Shown: positions 43,228-52,196 of the stretch, in pieces
Layout of the letters: each line of letters starts with the position of its first letter
Numbering within the stretch: the stretch's first letter is position 1
Source: Legionella lansingensis
GTDB taxonomy: Bacteria; Pseudomonadota; Gammaproteobacteria; Legionellales; Legionellaceae
NCBI RefSeq assembly: GCF_900187355.1
Contig: NZ_LT906451.1
Coordinates: 2,105,001 to 2,169,000 of the forward strand
Length of the DNA: 64,000 nucleotides
Reading direction: 5' to 3'
Position numbers and translations under genes: made by a program
The notes under the pieces: generated by a model
The model's database searches: none
What the model saw: the letters and a program-made list of their open reading frames with translations, nothing else
What the model was told of the DNA's origin: nothing

Positions 43228-43674
43228 TCACTCCGTGCTAACCACTGCTCTACTTTTGTTGAGAGCAGCTTCCAGGGTATGCCATGCTAAAGTCGCGCAT
43301 TTAACGCGAGCAGGGTAAGCCTTTACTCCGGCAAGTACAGCAAGCTTATCAAGCGAGACAACTTGTTCTTCGCCACTTGTGACCATGGTGTGAAAACGCT
43401 CAAATAGTTCATGAGCCTCATTGATCGTTTTACCAATCAATGTCTCCGTCATTAAAGAAGCCGAAGCCTGTGAAATCGCACAGCCCGAACCAACAAAACT
43501 TACATCTTTAACGACATCGCCATCTAGTTTTAAAAAAAGGGTTAGCTTATCACCACACAACGGATTGAATCCCTGCGCTTGTGCCGTTGCATCAGACATA
43601 ACATGATGATTTCGCGGATTGCGATTATGATCAATGATGATTTCTTGATAAAGCTCACGCAATTCCATGATCAT
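43228..43674 (-). CDS. sufU: Fe-S cluster scaffold / sulfur acceptor SufU
   Basis: 148 residues, with GAGG before ATG 43674, overlapping the sufS stop by 4 nt. IscU-like fold: NPLCGDKLTLFLK (Cys 1 and Asp), GSGCAISQASASLM (Cys 2) and ARVKCATLAWHTLEAAL (Cys 3). An insertion between Cys 2 and Cys 3 (GEEQVVSLDKLAVLAGVKAY) marks the SufU rather than the IscU branch. It takes sulfur from SufS. No SufE was seen in the operon. Confidence 0.94.
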   Translation of the reverse strand: MIMELRELYQEIIIDHNRNPRNHHVMSDATAQAQGFNPLCGDKLTLFLKLDGDVVKDVSFVGSGCAISQASASLMTETLIGKTINEAHELFERFHTMVTSGEEQVVSLDKLAVLAGVKAYPARVKCATLAWHTLEAALNKSRAVVSTE

Positions 43675-44915
43675 GCAAATACCTCTTTTACTTTGTGTAG
43701 TGCTTTAACACAGCGATCGATCTCCTCTTTTGTGTTGTAAAATGCCAAAGAAATTCTCGAGGTTGCAGCAACCCCAAAGAAATCCATCAAAGGCATAGCG
43801 CAATGATGACCGCTGCGGATAGCAATACCTGCGCTATCCAAAATGGTACCAATGTCATGGGCATGAATTTTTCCATGCACAAAAGAAACGATGGGAACCT
43901 TATTTTTTGCCGTTCCAACAAGATTAAAGCCTTTCACCGATTGTACAGCAAGCGTAGCATAATCAAGTAAATGCGCTTCATAGGCTGCTATCGCTTCCAT
44001 ATCTAAAGACCAAAGATAATCAATGGCTGCCCCAAGTCCGATTGCGCCAGCAATGTTTGGTGTCCCTGCTTCAAATTTATGAGGCAAGGGGGCATATTCT
44101 GTGGCTTCCATGGTGACATAATTTATCATCTCACCACCACCTTGGTAAGGAACCATGTCATTTAATAACTGCTCTTTACCCCATAAAATGCCAATGCCTG
44201 TTGGTCCATACATCTTATGGCCTGAAAAAGCATAAAAATCGCAACCTAAATCTTGAACATCAATAGGTAAATGAGCAGTGGCTTGTGCACCATCGACAAG
44301 TACCAACGCGCCATAGGCATGGGCCATTTCGATCATTTTTTTAACTGGATTGATGGTGCCTAACGCATTAGAAACATAGTTAATCGCTACAAATTTGGTG
44401 TTTTCATTTAGTTTGTTTTCGAATTCTTCTAATAGAACTTCACCTTCAATGGAGATAGGAGCAACTTGCAAAAGTGCTCCTGTTTTCTTGCATACCATCT
44501 GCCAGGGTACAATATTTGAATGGTGTTCCATGTGGGTAATCAAAATTTCCTCGCCCGGTAAAATCCGAGGAGCCACAAAACTTTGAGCAACCAGATTAAT
44601 CGCCTCTGTCGTGCCACGTACAAAAATGCATTCACGTGCAACCCGAGCATTAATAAAACGTTGTACCTTATCGCGTACTCCTTCAAATTGTTGGGTTGCG
44701 CGTACACTCAGAGCATGCACACCACGGTGAACGTTAGCATTATCCTGTTCATAATAGCGTGCTATCGCATCGATGACTGACTGTGGTTTCTGTGTGGTCG
44801 CTGCATTATCTAAGTACGTTAATGGATAATCATTTATTTTTTGTTTGAGCGCTGGAAAATTATTACGAATTGCTTCCAAATCCAGCGTTTCAATTAAAGC
44901 GGTTGCTGTACTCAT
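43671..44915 (-). CDS. sufS: Cysteine desulfurase SufS
   Basis: 414 residues, type II desulfurase. YLDNAATTQKPQSVIDAI is at the N-terminus, the PLP Lys is in FYAFSGHKMYGPTG, and the catalytic Cys is in IRSGHHCAMPLMDFFG. It supplies persulfide from cysteine for Fe-S assembly. It lies 7 bp after sufD and overlaps sufU. Complete. Confidence 0.96.
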   Translation of the reverse strand: MSTATALIETLDLEAIRNNFPALKQKINDYPLTYLDNAATTQKPQSVIDAIARYYEQDNANVHRGVHALSVRATQQFEGVRDKVQRFINARVARECIFVRGTTEAINLVAQSFVAPRILPGEEILITHMEHHSNIVPWQMVCKKTGALLQVAPISIEGEVLLEEFENKLNENTKFVAINYVSNALGTINPVKKMIEMAHAYGALVLVDGAQATAHLPIDVQDLGCDFYAFSGHKMYGPTGIGILWGKEQLLNDMVPYQGGGEMINYVTMEATEYAPLPHKFEAGTPNIAGAIGLGAAIDYLWSLDMEAIAAYEAHLLDYATLAVQSVKGFNLVGTAKNKVPIVSFVHGKIHAHDIGTILDSAGIAIRSGHHCAMPLMDFFGVAATSRISLAFYNTKEEIDRCVKALHKVKEVFA

Positions 44916-44922
44916 AGCTATC

Positions 44923-46185
44923 TCACCTCAACTGCTGAATTAATAACGTTCTCATCCACTCAGCAAGAGCCTGATGAGGAACCAGGCGTAAATTATCAGC
45001 AGCAAATGCCTGAATTAAATAATTACTCGCTTCCTGCTTATCTATCCCGCGTGTTGCTAAATAAAATAAAGCTTCTTCATCGAGTTGTCCGACCGTCGCC
45101 CCATGAGTGCAAATGACGTCATCCGCGAAAATCTCTAATTGTGGCTTGGTGTCAATTTCAGCTTGTGAAGACAGCAATACGTTTTTATTCTGCTGTCTAG
45201 CCTCTGTGTGTTGAGCGTCTTTGGACACAATAACTTTACCATTAAACACGGCACGTGAACGACCCGCTAAAATCCCCTTGTAATCTTGCTCGCTGTGGCA
45301 ATGACCGACCAAATGCTGAATGATGGTATGGTGATCAATGTGTTGTCCATCCGTTGGCACATAAATACCATTCAACAGACATCGACCGCCTTCTTCTTGT
45401 AATTGCAAATGGATATCACTGCGAACTAGCTTGCCCCCAAGGCTTAAGGAATGACTATCAAATTGACTATTTTGAGCCTGACGAACAGCAATTTGTCCAA
45501 TATGATAGGCAATGTGACCTTCACGCTGAATTTTATAATGCGTTAGCTTTGCATTCTTTGCCGTGAATACTTCTGTAATTGTATTCGTAAAATAACTACA
45601 TTGCTCAGCACCACGATATTCTTCACACACAGCCACTTCACTTCCTTCTTCGAGAATGATCAAATGGCGACTATGTGTAGCCTGCTCTTTATCTTGCCAA
45701 TGAGAAAGCACAATGGGTTCTTCAACGCGTATACCAGCTGGCACATAAATCACCATGCCGGTGTGCACGAGCGCCGTATTTAAAGCATGAAAACCATGCT
45801 CATGCTTTAATAACTTATCAAAATAAGGTCTAATCTTGTCCTCATGCTGATGCAAGGCATCAAATAACGGCTGTACCAAAAGACCAGAAGGCAAATGTGC
45901 TGTTATTCCATCCACGCCCAAAATTTGGCCGTTTTGAATCACAATCTGATTCTTTATGGGCATATCTGATTGCACGATAATCTCTGCATCTCGCTTTGCC
46001 GGCTTGGCAAATCCATGTTGCAAGAGCGCATCCACAATGGTGTATTTCCAATCCTCATCATGGCGCTTGGGGAAACCGTAATAGCTTAACTCACGCAAGC
46101 TTTTCTCCTGCAGTTCCGCTACCCAGGGAATAGTCGACAATCCTGCTTTGGCTTGCTTTTGATAAAAATCAAGTACCTCACTCAT
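44923..46185 (-). CDS. sufD: Fe-S assembly scaffold subunit SufD
   Basis: 420 residues. The N-terminal region has [31 protein letters not shown], reported here in part as [12 protein letters not shown], typical of SufD. The beta-helix core contains [40 protein letters not shown] and [20 protein letters not shown] with the conserved Cys-Thr-His. It forms the SufBC2D complex. The gene overlaps sufC by 4 nt. Confidence 0.95.
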   Translation of the reverse strand: MSEVLDFYQKQAKAGLSTIPWVAELQEKSLRELSYYGFPKRHDEDWKYTIVDALLQHGFAKPAKRDAEIIVQSDMPIKNQIVIQNGQILGVDGITAHLPSGLLVQPLFDALHQHEDKIRPYFDKLLKHEHGFHALNTALVHTGMVIYVPAGIRVEEPIVLSHWQDKEQATHSRHLIILEEGSEVAVCEEYRGAEQCSYFTNTITEVFTAKNAKLTHYKIQREGHIAYHIGQIAVRQAQNSQFDSHSLSLGGKLVRSDIHLQLQEEGGRCLLNGIYVPTDGQHIDHHTIIQHLVGHCHSEQDYKGILAGRSRAVFNGKVIVSKDAQHTEARQQNKNVLLSSQAEIDTKPQLEIFADDVICTHGATVGQLDEEALFYLATRGIDKQEASNYLIQAFAADNLRLVPHQALAEWMRTLLIQQLR

Positions 46186-46934
46186 GCCTGTTCCATCTCC
46201 TCAAGCCAACTATAGCCTTTCTCCTCAAGCTCAAGTGCCAGGGATTTATCGCCTGATTTAATAATCCGACCATTGGCTAAAACATGAATGAAGTCAGGCT
46301 CAATATAATTTAAAAGTCGCTGATAATGGGTCACCAAAATAATGGCACGCTCAGGTGAACGCATGGCGTTCACGCCTTGCGAGATGATGCGCAGAGCATC
46401 AATATCCAAGCCTGAGTCTGTTTCATCAAGAATAGCCAATTTAGGCTCAAGAGCCATCATTTGCAAAATTTCATTACGTTTTTTTTCACCCCCTGAAAAT
46501 CCTTCATTGATACTGCGATACAAAAAGCTTTCGTCCATGTCCAAGAGTTGACATTTTTCGCGTATAAAACTTAGAAATTCAATGGCATCAAGGGTCTTCT
46601 TACCTTGCACTTTACGAACAGCATTCACTGATGCTTTCAGAAAGTTAATATTGGTAACACCAGGAATTTCAACCGGGTATTGAAAGGACATGAAAATACC
46701 CGCTTGTGCTCGCTCTTCCGGAGCTAAAGGCAACAAATCCTTATCGAGGTAATGAATCTCACCATGAGTCACTTCATAGGCAGGATGTCCGGCTAAAATC
46801 TTTGACAATGTACTTTTACCAGAGCCATTAGGTCCCATGATTGCATGAACCTCTCCAGGCTTTATGCTTAGATTGATACCTTTCAAAATGGGTTGTGCAT
46901 TGATTGCAACATTAAGTTGTTTGATTGTTAACAT
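46182..46934 (-). CDS. sufC: Fe-S assembly ATPase SufC
   Basis: 250 residues, an ABC ATPase. Walker A is [14 protein letters not shown]; the signature is [14 protein letters not shown]; Walker B is [16 protein letters not shown]; the switch is [10 protein letters not shown]. These are the SufC-specific forms. It powers conformational change in SufBC2D. It sits 2 bp from sufB and overlaps sufD by 4 nt. Complete. Confidence 0.97.
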   Translation of the reverse strand: MLTIKQLNVAINAQPILKGINLSIKPGEVHAIMGPNGSGKSTLSKILAGHPAYEVTHGEIHYLDKDLLPLAPEERAQAGIFMSFQYPVEIPGVTNINFLKASVNAVRKVQGKKTLDAIEFLSFIREKCQLLDMDESFLYRSINEGFSGGEKKRNEILQMMALEPKLAILDETDSGLDIDALRIISQGVNAMRSPERAIILVTHYQRLLNYIEPDFIHVLANGRIIKSGDKSLALELEEKGYSWLEEMEQA

Positions 46935-46936
46935 AA

Positions 46937-48385
46937 TTAACCTACTGCCCCTTCCAAACTAATACCTAGCAACTTCGTGGCTTCGACTGCAAACTCCATG
47001 GGTAGCTCTTTTAACACTTGTTTACAAAAGCCATTAACAATCATCGATACAGCATCTTCCGTATCAATACCACGTTGTTGACAATAAAATAATTGTTCCT
47101 CGCTGATTTTTGACGTCGTTGCCTCATGCTCGACCTTTGCTGTGGGATTTTTAACTTCAATATAAGGAAACGTATGGGCTGAGCACTCACTCCCCATCAG
47201 CATGGAATCACATTGAGTATAATTACGCGCATTGGTTGCCGTTGGTGCGATACGCACTAAACCACGATAGGCATTATGAGCCCGACCTGCACTAATTCCC
47301 TTGGAAATAATCGTAGAGCGGGTATTTTTACCCAAATGAATCATCTTCGTGCCTGTATCAGCCTGTTGCAGATTATTTGTCAAAGCCACGGAATAGAATT
47401 CGCCCACTGAATCATCACCTTGTAAAATAACGCTTGGATATTTCCAGGTAATTGCTGAGCCTGTTTCAATTTGTGTCCATGAAATTTTAGAGCGTTTTCC
47501 TCGGCACGCTCCCCTCTTCGTAACAAAGTTATAGATTCCACCCTTACCTTCTTTATCACCTGGATACCAGTTTTGCACTGTTGAATATTTAATTTGCGCA
47601 CCATCCAAGGCAATAAGTTCTACAACAGCGGCATGCAATTGATTTTCATCGCGCATTGGCGCGGTACAACCTTCCAGATAGGAAACATAACTATCGGTAT
47701 CAGCAATGATTAACGTACGTTCAAACTGCCCAGTAGAGGCAGCATTAATACGAAAGTACGTTGATAATTCCATAGGACAACGAACGCCTTTAGGGATATA
47801 AACAAAGGAACCATCGCTGAATACTGCAGAATTAAGTGCAGCATAAAAATTATCGCGATAAGGCACGACCGATCCTAAATACTGGCGGACCAAGTCAGGG
47901 TATTGATGCACAGCTTCTGACATAGGACAAAAAATAACACCAACCTCAGCAAGTTTAGCTTTAAATGTTGTAGCCACAGAAACACTGTCAAACACAGCAT
48001 CAATAGCCACACCTGCCAACATCTCTTGTTCTTTGAGCGGAATGCCTAACTTTTCGTAAGTCCGTAACAGTTCTGGGTCCACCTCATCCAGGCTTTTTGG
48101 TGCATCTTTTTTACTTTTTGGTGCTGAGTAATAGGAGATGGTTTGATAATCAATCGGTGGATAATGCACACTTGACCATTTAGGTTGTACCATGGTTTGC
48201 CAATGCCTGAACGCTTTTAAACGCCAATCCAGCAAAAATTCAGGTTCACCTTTTACTGCGGATAAACGACGAATAATATCTTCGTTTAAACCAGGTTCAA
48301 ACGTATCTACTTCAATATCGGTCACAAAACCATGTTGATATTCCCTTTCCAGCAGGGAATGAATTTGTTCATTGCCTTTCGCCAT
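46937..48385 (-). CDS. sufB: Fe-S assembly scaffold subunit SufB
   Basis: 482 residues from ATG 48385 ([19 protein letters not shown]), after TGGAG. Key regions are [58 protein letters not shown] and [20 protein letters not shown]. SufB carries the nascent cluster. The start lies 17 nt inside the regulator gene, so regulator and scaffold are cotranslated. Confidence 0.97.
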   Translation of the reverse strand: MAKGNEQIHSLLEREYQHGFVTDIEVDTFEPGLNEDIIRRLSAVKGEPEFLLDWRLKAFRHWQTMVQPKWSSVHYPPIDYQTISYYSAPKSKKDAPKSLDEVDPELLRTYEKLGIPLKEQEMLAGVAIDAVFDSVSVATTFKAKLAEVGVIFCPMSEAVHQYPDLVRQYLGSVVPYRDNFYAALNSAVFSDGSFVYIPKGVRCPMELSTYFRINAASTGQFERTLIIADTDSYVSYLEGCTAPMRDENQLHAAVVELIALDGAQIKYSTVQNWYPGDKEGKGGIYNFVTKRGACRGKRSKISWTQIETGSAITWKYPSVILQGDDSVGEFYSVALTNNLQQADTGTKMIHLGKNTRSTIISKGISAGRAHNAYRGLVRIAPTATNARNYTQCDSMLMGSECSAHTFPYIEVKNPTAKVEHEATTSKISEEQLFYCQQRGIDTEDAVSMIVNGFCKQVLKELPMEFAVEATKLLGISLEGAVG

Positions 48386-48839
48386 GACTAACTCCACTTG
48401 CCAACTGCTTAATGCGGTCTATCTCAACCGTCTGGAGTGTTGGCTTTGCCAGCACCTCTAAACTCACACTATCCAGTGCAGTTTCTATAGCTTGACTTAT
48501 TAATCTCCAATTACCCTGAACACGACATACGCTTTGTAAAGAACATACGTTTGGGTGCAAACTGCACTCAGTTAATCCACGATGCTCTTCCAGGGAATAA
48601 ATAATTTGCGCCACTGAGATCTCTGAAGCCGGTCGCTGCAACCGATACCCACCAGTGACTCCACGCACAGAAGTTAATAATCCTGTTGCTGTCAAACGTT
48701 TAAGTATTTTACTAACTGTCGGCACGGTCAGATGGGTATGTAGCGCAATATCTCGAGCATTGCATAATACCTGCGAATGCTTGGCGAGATATACCATTAC
48801 CACTGTTCCATAATCAGCCAATTTGCTGATGCGCAGCAT
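48369..48839 (-). CDS. Rrf2-family Fe-S regulator of the suf operon (IscR/SufR-like)
   Basis: 156 residues. An N-terminal winged helix ([54 protein letters not shown]) is followed by three Cys, [18 protein letters not shown], spaced 6 and 5 residues apart, close to the IscR cluster ligands. It is expected to sense Fe-S status and repress or adjust its own operon. The GGGGGTG preceding the ATG is a good ribosome-binding site. First gene of the suf operon. Confidence 0.92.
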   Translation of the reverse strand: MLRISKLADYGTVVMVYLAKHSQVLCNARDIALHTHLTVPTVSKILKRLTATGLLTSVRGVTGGYRLQRPASEISVAQIIYSLEEHRGLTECSLHPNVCSLQSVCRVQGNWRLISQAIETALDSVSLEVLAKPTLQTVEIDRIKQLASGVSHGERQ

Positions 48840-48869
48840 AACACCCCCATCCCAAATAATCTAGTACCA

Positions 48870-48882
48870 AATAAGTCTTATT
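48870..48882. promoter_or_regulatory. AATAAGTCTTATT palindrome upstream of the suf regulator
   Basis: A 13-bp near-perfect palindrome lies about 30 bp upstream of the regulator ATG. Flanking CTAGTACC and ATAGTACTG give additional loose symmetry, and a TATATT-like -10 on the minus strand lies just beyond. It is a candidate operator for the Rrf2 regulator, by position only. Confidence 0.35.
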
Positions 48883-49016
48883 TACTACTCTTAATATAGT
48901 ACTGAAATGGTTCTATTTAAAGCAAAGTACGAATAATACTCTATTTTTGAATGGGAAGGCAATGGGAGAAGGATTACTTAACCTGCTTTAAAAATCAAAA
49001 GAATTAATTCAAAATA

Positions 49017-49066
49017 CCTCTCCCCTTGTGGGAGAGGTCGACGCGTGTAGCGCGGCGGGTGAGGGG
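49017..49066. repeat. Repeat family E, left copy flanking the DUF559 gene
   Basis: CCTCTCCCCTTGTGGGAGAGG hairpin followed by TCGACGCG...GCGGGTGAGGGG. The reverse complement of this arrangement stands on the other side of the DUF559 gene (49447-49496), so the gene is bracketed by inverted copies. Confidence 0.85.
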
Positions 49067-49093
49067 TAAAAGATATAGCAGCAAGGACTCATT

Positions 49094-49441
49094 ATGGATA
49101 AGTTAAGACAATTCTCAAAGACATTGCGCCTCTCACAAATGGATGTAGAGCACATACTGTGGTATCACCTGAGGAATCGAGGTTTATTGGGTTATAAATT
49201 TAGACGACAACACATATTACAAGGTCATATTGTAGATTTTGTGTGCTTAGAAAAGAAATTGATTATAGAGCTTGACGGTGGACAGCATGCTGAACAAGCA
49301 GTAAACGATACTATTCGAACACAACGACTTGAGAAAGATGGGTTTCAGGTCATACGATTTTGGAATAATGAGGTTCTCAGAAATATCAATGAGGTATTGC
49401 TGGTCATTCAAAACGCCCTAACAAGAGAAGGTGTCTATTGA
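49094..49441 (+). CDS. DUF559 (Vsr-like) endonuclease-fold protein
   Basis: 115 residues. The PD-(D/E)XK-type core of DUF559 is visible: VEHILWYHLRNRGLLGYKF, RRQHILQGHIVDFVCLEK (Asp), LIIELDGGQHAEQA (E-x-D) and RLEKDGFQVIRFWNNEVL. Relatives include very-short-patch repair nucleases; the actual activity of DUF559 proteins is unknown. The single gene is framed by inverted family E repeats within about 30 bp on either side, which suggests the unit travelled together. Confidence 0.9.
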   Translation: MDKLRQFSKTLRLSQMDVEHILWYHLRNRGLLGYKFRRQHILQGHIVDFVCLEKKLIIELDGGQHAEQAVNDTIRTQRLEKDGFQVIRFWNNEVLRNINEVLLVIQNALTREGVY

Positions 49442-49446
49442 GATAA

Positions 49447-49580
49447 CCCCTCACCCGACGCGCTAGCGCGTCGACCTCTCCCACAAGGGGAGAGGTATCT
49501 TCCCTTCCCCTTGTGGGAGAAGGAGGGCGGCCACATACATTTTTCCCTCTCCCCTTGTGGGAGAGGGTAGGGTAAGGGGT
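49447..49580. repeat. Repeat family E, right cluster
   Basis: CCCCTCACCCGACGCG...CGTCGACCTCTCCC is the inverted counterpart of the left copy. It is followed by two more CCCCTTGTGGGAGA hairpins (about 49507-49522 and 49544-49567). The cluster separates the DUF559 and Rab-like genes, which converge on it. Confidence 0.85.
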
Positions 49581-49600
49581 AAGAATAGAAAGATGAATTC

Positions 49601-50746
49601 TTAGATTGCAAACTCAGGATGCTCTGCTTCAGCAACAACTGCTTTTAAAGCCTTCATAGCAGCAGATTCTTTAAAGAACGTATAAGCACCAGCGGTTAAA
49701 CCGAACGCACCACTTACAGCAGTTTCCGTCACCGCAGCAACACTACTTCCCGTCGCAAGACCACTGAAAAACGCACCAGGACCACTCCATGCTCCTGCGG
49801 CAAGGCCAATAGCAAAAGCAAGTGTCCCTACAATCACTGTAACAATCGCTGTTGCTACCACAGCCAGTATTGTCTTCATGATGTATGGGTGTTCACCGTT
49901 CAGTGTTTTTGTGCAATTATCAAGAAATCTTTTAATAGCCTCTTCTTTGTTGGACTTTCCCGGATTTCGCAGAGCATTCACTAAAGCAAGTGCTTCCGAG
50001 CTGACTACTTTGTATTTAGCTGCAGGTAAGTTTGCTACAGCCTTATGCATATCATCTAATGCTTTCCACAAAGGAGAATTGGTGACTAATAAATCTTTAG
50101 CTTCGAGTAACTTATCTTCTTCGTGGGGAAGTGGGCCCCCAATCTGAGAGGTATCTTCGTCTTTTTCCACAGGTGTACATTTTGCAATCGACTGCAGAAG
50201 TGCATCAATTCCAATATCATTTGGGCTTGATGTAACGATACGAGCCACAAAATCGCCCTCGATCTCGGCAAGTCGCTGTTGATGACTTTCTGGTAGATCA
50301 CTTGATGTAACGATACGAGCAACGAAACCGCCCTCGAACACGGCAGGTCGCTCTTGATGACTTTCTGGTAGATCACTTTTGGTCCCCACCAGAATGATTT
50401 TAGCTTTTGGGTTTTTCTTTCTTATCTCTTGAAGGTCTTCAGCGATGTGCTGTTGCTTAATGTCTTCTGATAAATCAACGCAATAAACAATAAATGGCGC
50501 ACTAGAGCAAAGCTCAAGGGTAATAGCTCTATAACTATCTAGTCCTCCTGTACTCCATAGTTGTAATTTGATTTCTTCAGTTGTATTCCATAGTCGTTGC
50601 CTCGTTTCTTCGTCAATGGTCTTACCAGCAAAATCCAAACCGATTGTTTTTTGGTAATTTATATCAAAAGGTTTTCCAGCAAGCCGATTTACTAACTGAG
50701 TTTTACCCGTTTTCGTATCACCAATGAATAGAATTTTAATTATCAT
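49601..50746 (-). CDS. Rab-like small GTPase domain fused to hydrophobic C-terminal anchor; effector candidate
   Basis: 381 residues. G1 is GDTKTGKT (9-16). Switch I is YQKTIGLDF, matching the Rab hallmark TIGVDF. Switch II reads KLQLWSTGGLDSYRAIT, aligning with Rab KLQIWDTAGQERFRTIT, but with Asp to Ser (65), Ala to Gly and catalytic Gln to Leu (69). G4 is GTKSD and G5 is VTSS. A 25-residue tandem duplication runs from G4 to G5. The C-terminus has Gly/Ala-rich hydrophobic segments (about 290-350) instead of a prenylation site. Such Rab-like proteins are reported from several Legionella species. GTP-locked, membrane-anchored behaviour is inference. Confidence 0.87.
   Translation of the reverse strand: MIIKILFIGDTKTGKTQLVNRLAGKPFDINYQKTIGLDFAGKTIDEETRQRLWNTTEEIKLQLWSTGGLDSYRAITLELCSSAPFIVYCVDLSEDIKQQHIAEDLQEIRKKNPKAKIILVGTKSDLPESHQERPAVFEGGFVARIVTSSDLPESHQQRLAEIEGDFVARIVTSSPNDIGIDALLQSIAKCTPVEKDEDTSQIGGPLPHEEDKLLEAKDLLVTNSPLWKALDDMHKAVANLPAAKYKVVSSEALALVNALRNPGKSNKEEAIKRFLDNCTKTLNGEHPYIMKTILAVVATAIVTVIVGTLAFAIGLAAGAWSGPGAFFSGLATGSSVAAVTETAVSGAFGLTAGAYTFFKESAAMKALKAVVAEAEHPEFAI
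50226..50375. repeat. 75-bp tandem duplication within the Rab-like gene
   Basis: Two 75-bp units (50226-50300 and 50301-50375) begin CTTGATGTAACGATACGAG and differ at few bases. They encode SDLPESHQERPAVFEGGF... and SDLPESHQQRLAEIEGDF..., each ending VARIVTS. In frame, 25 codons per unit. Confidence 0.95.
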
Positions 50747-50914
50747 ACTAACTCTTATTGGCTAAAAACTGAGCAACTATAAGCCATACAGAGAAATTAG
50801 TAAACAGGAATGTGTTAAGTTGATTTGTTATCGGCCGTCAAGCAATATTATGGTAAAATGAATCAACGGATTTATTTAATAGAATCTCTACCAATTCAAA
50901 TCTAAGGACAGATA

Positions 50915-51109
50915 ATGTTATGGGGAGCCTTCGTTTTTTTAGCTATAGCGGCCGTCACTGCCCTATTTAGTTATAGAAATCCGTCCACATCCACTTATAT
51001 CGCCAAACTTATCTTTTATGTCTCTTTGCTTATTTTTATTGTGTTGCTGTTTGCTTCTATATTCAGTTCGGCGCCACCAAAAACAAATACACCATTCTTA
51101 CCGATATGA
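50915..51109 (+). CDS. Small DUF1328-like membrane protein
   Basis: 64 residues, with AAGGACAG before the ATG. Two hydrophobic helices (MLWGAFVFLAIAAVTALFSY; IAKLIFYVSLLIFIVLLFAS) separated by a short polar loop match the small UPF0391/DUF1328 (YtjA) pattern. The tail is Pro-rich (SAPPKTNTPFLPI). Function unknown. Confidence 0.75.
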   Translation: MLWGAFVFLAIAAVTALFSYRNPSTSTYIAKLIFYVSLLIFIVLLFASIFSSAPPKTNTPFLPI

Positions 51110-51140
51110 TGAGAAAATATTCATGTGATGATAATGCTTG

Positions 51141-52049
51141 CTACCTATTAATTTTTACCTGCAACTGACCATCTAAACCAATCCATGCCCTTTTCATGAT
51201 TTCGGTGTTAAATGCAATACCCACTTCACCCTGGGTATCAACAGAGATCACTCCAATTTCTCCTTTGCTCGCTTTGTTACGAGTATGCAGAACATGATCG
51301 CAAGCCTCTCGGACATTCATTTTCATTTCAACCATCATTGAAATCGTGTGTGCAATTACGCCAGTAATTAGATACTCTCCATCTCCCGTTCCTGAAACAG
51401 CACAGCCACTATTATTGGCATAACATCCCGCACCGATGAGGCAACTATCACCAACCCTGCCTGGCAAGCAATTACTTGTGCCTCCAGTCGACGTAGCTGC
51501 TGCCAGGTTGCCTTTGCTATCCAAAGCGACAGCACCAACAGTGCCAAGACGTTTCTTGTGCAAAAGATCTTCATAACGTTCACGACGGTTTAAGTGTTCA
51601 TATTGGTCATATTGATGCTCAGTAATAAAATAAGAATCGGGTCTTAAAAGAAGTCCGTGATACTTTGCAAAATCCAGAGCACCATATCCTGAAAGCAGTA
51701 CATGCTTGGTCCTTTCCATAATAAGGCGCGCTAGACTAACAGGATTTTTGACTTCACGCACCATTGACACCGCACCTGCCGTTAATTTCTCTCCGTCCAT
51801 GATAGAAGCATCCATTTCCACTTCACCCAGGCAATTTAAAGCAGAACCTCGGCCTGCATTGAATAAAGGATTGTCCTCTAACAATTTTACGGCTTCTTCA
51901 ACCGCTTGCAGTGCACTCCCTCCTGCCTGTAGAAGCTGGTAACCATACTGTGCCGCCTGAGCAAGGCCATCTTCCGTTACATTCATGTTGTTTTGTAAGA
52001 ATGCTGAATTATCTCCTGCGCCACCATGGACTGCGATTGCAATTTTCAT
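51141..52049 (-). CDS. iaaA: Isoaspartyl peptidase / type III L-asparaginase
   Basis: 302 residues from ATG 52049 (MKIAIAVHGGAGDNS); upstream in-frame codons are not conserved. Ntn-hydrolase with autocleavage before Thr170 in KRLGTVGAVALDSKG. NAGRGSALN and the later GGTSNCLPGRVGDS and SGTGDGEYLI are substrate-site motifs. It hydrolyses beta-aspartyl dipeptides. Downstream of cphA-cphB on the same strand, it supplies the last step of cyanophycin breakdown (beta-Asp-Arg to Asp and Arg). Confidence 0.93.
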   Translation of the reverse strand: MKIAIAVHGGAGDNSAFLQNNMNVTEDGLAQAAQYGYQLLQAGGSALQAVEEAVKLLEDNPLFNAGRGSALNCLGEVEMDASIMDGEKLTAGAVSMVREVKNPVSLARLIMERTKHVLLSGYGALDFAKYHGLLLRPDSYFITEHQYDQYEHLNRRERYEDLLHKKRLGTVGAVALDSKGNLAAATSTGGTSNCLPGRVGDSCLIGAGCYANNSGCAVSGTGDGEYLITGVIAHTISMMVEMKMNVREACDHVLHTRNKASKGEIGVISVDTQGEVGIAFNTEIMKRAWIGLDGQLQVKINR

Positions 52050-52121
52050 AATTCTATCCGATTCCTTAGATTTTAGATTTATACTCGAGCTCGAGTTTTT
52101 TAACTTCACAAATCAAAAAAC

Positions 52122-52152
52122 CGAATTACCGTGGCTTGACCACGGTAATTCG
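52122..52152. repeat. Hairpin repeat family D (copy 2), between cphB and iaaA
   Basis: Same CGAATTACCGTGG / CCACGGTAATTCG stem as at 41882, with the same upstream CAAATCAAAA. Being between two same-strand genes it may attenuate iaaA relative to cphAB or stabilise the upstream mRNA. Confidence 0.85.
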
Positions 52153-52196
52153 ATGTCCTAAATTCTTCCAAGATAGTAGAAAATATCAATATACCT

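Noticed and set aside
49017-49580. A CRISPR array
   Set aside because: The repeats are palindromic, few, irregularly spaced and flank a gene; no spacer-like periodic structure or cas gene is present.
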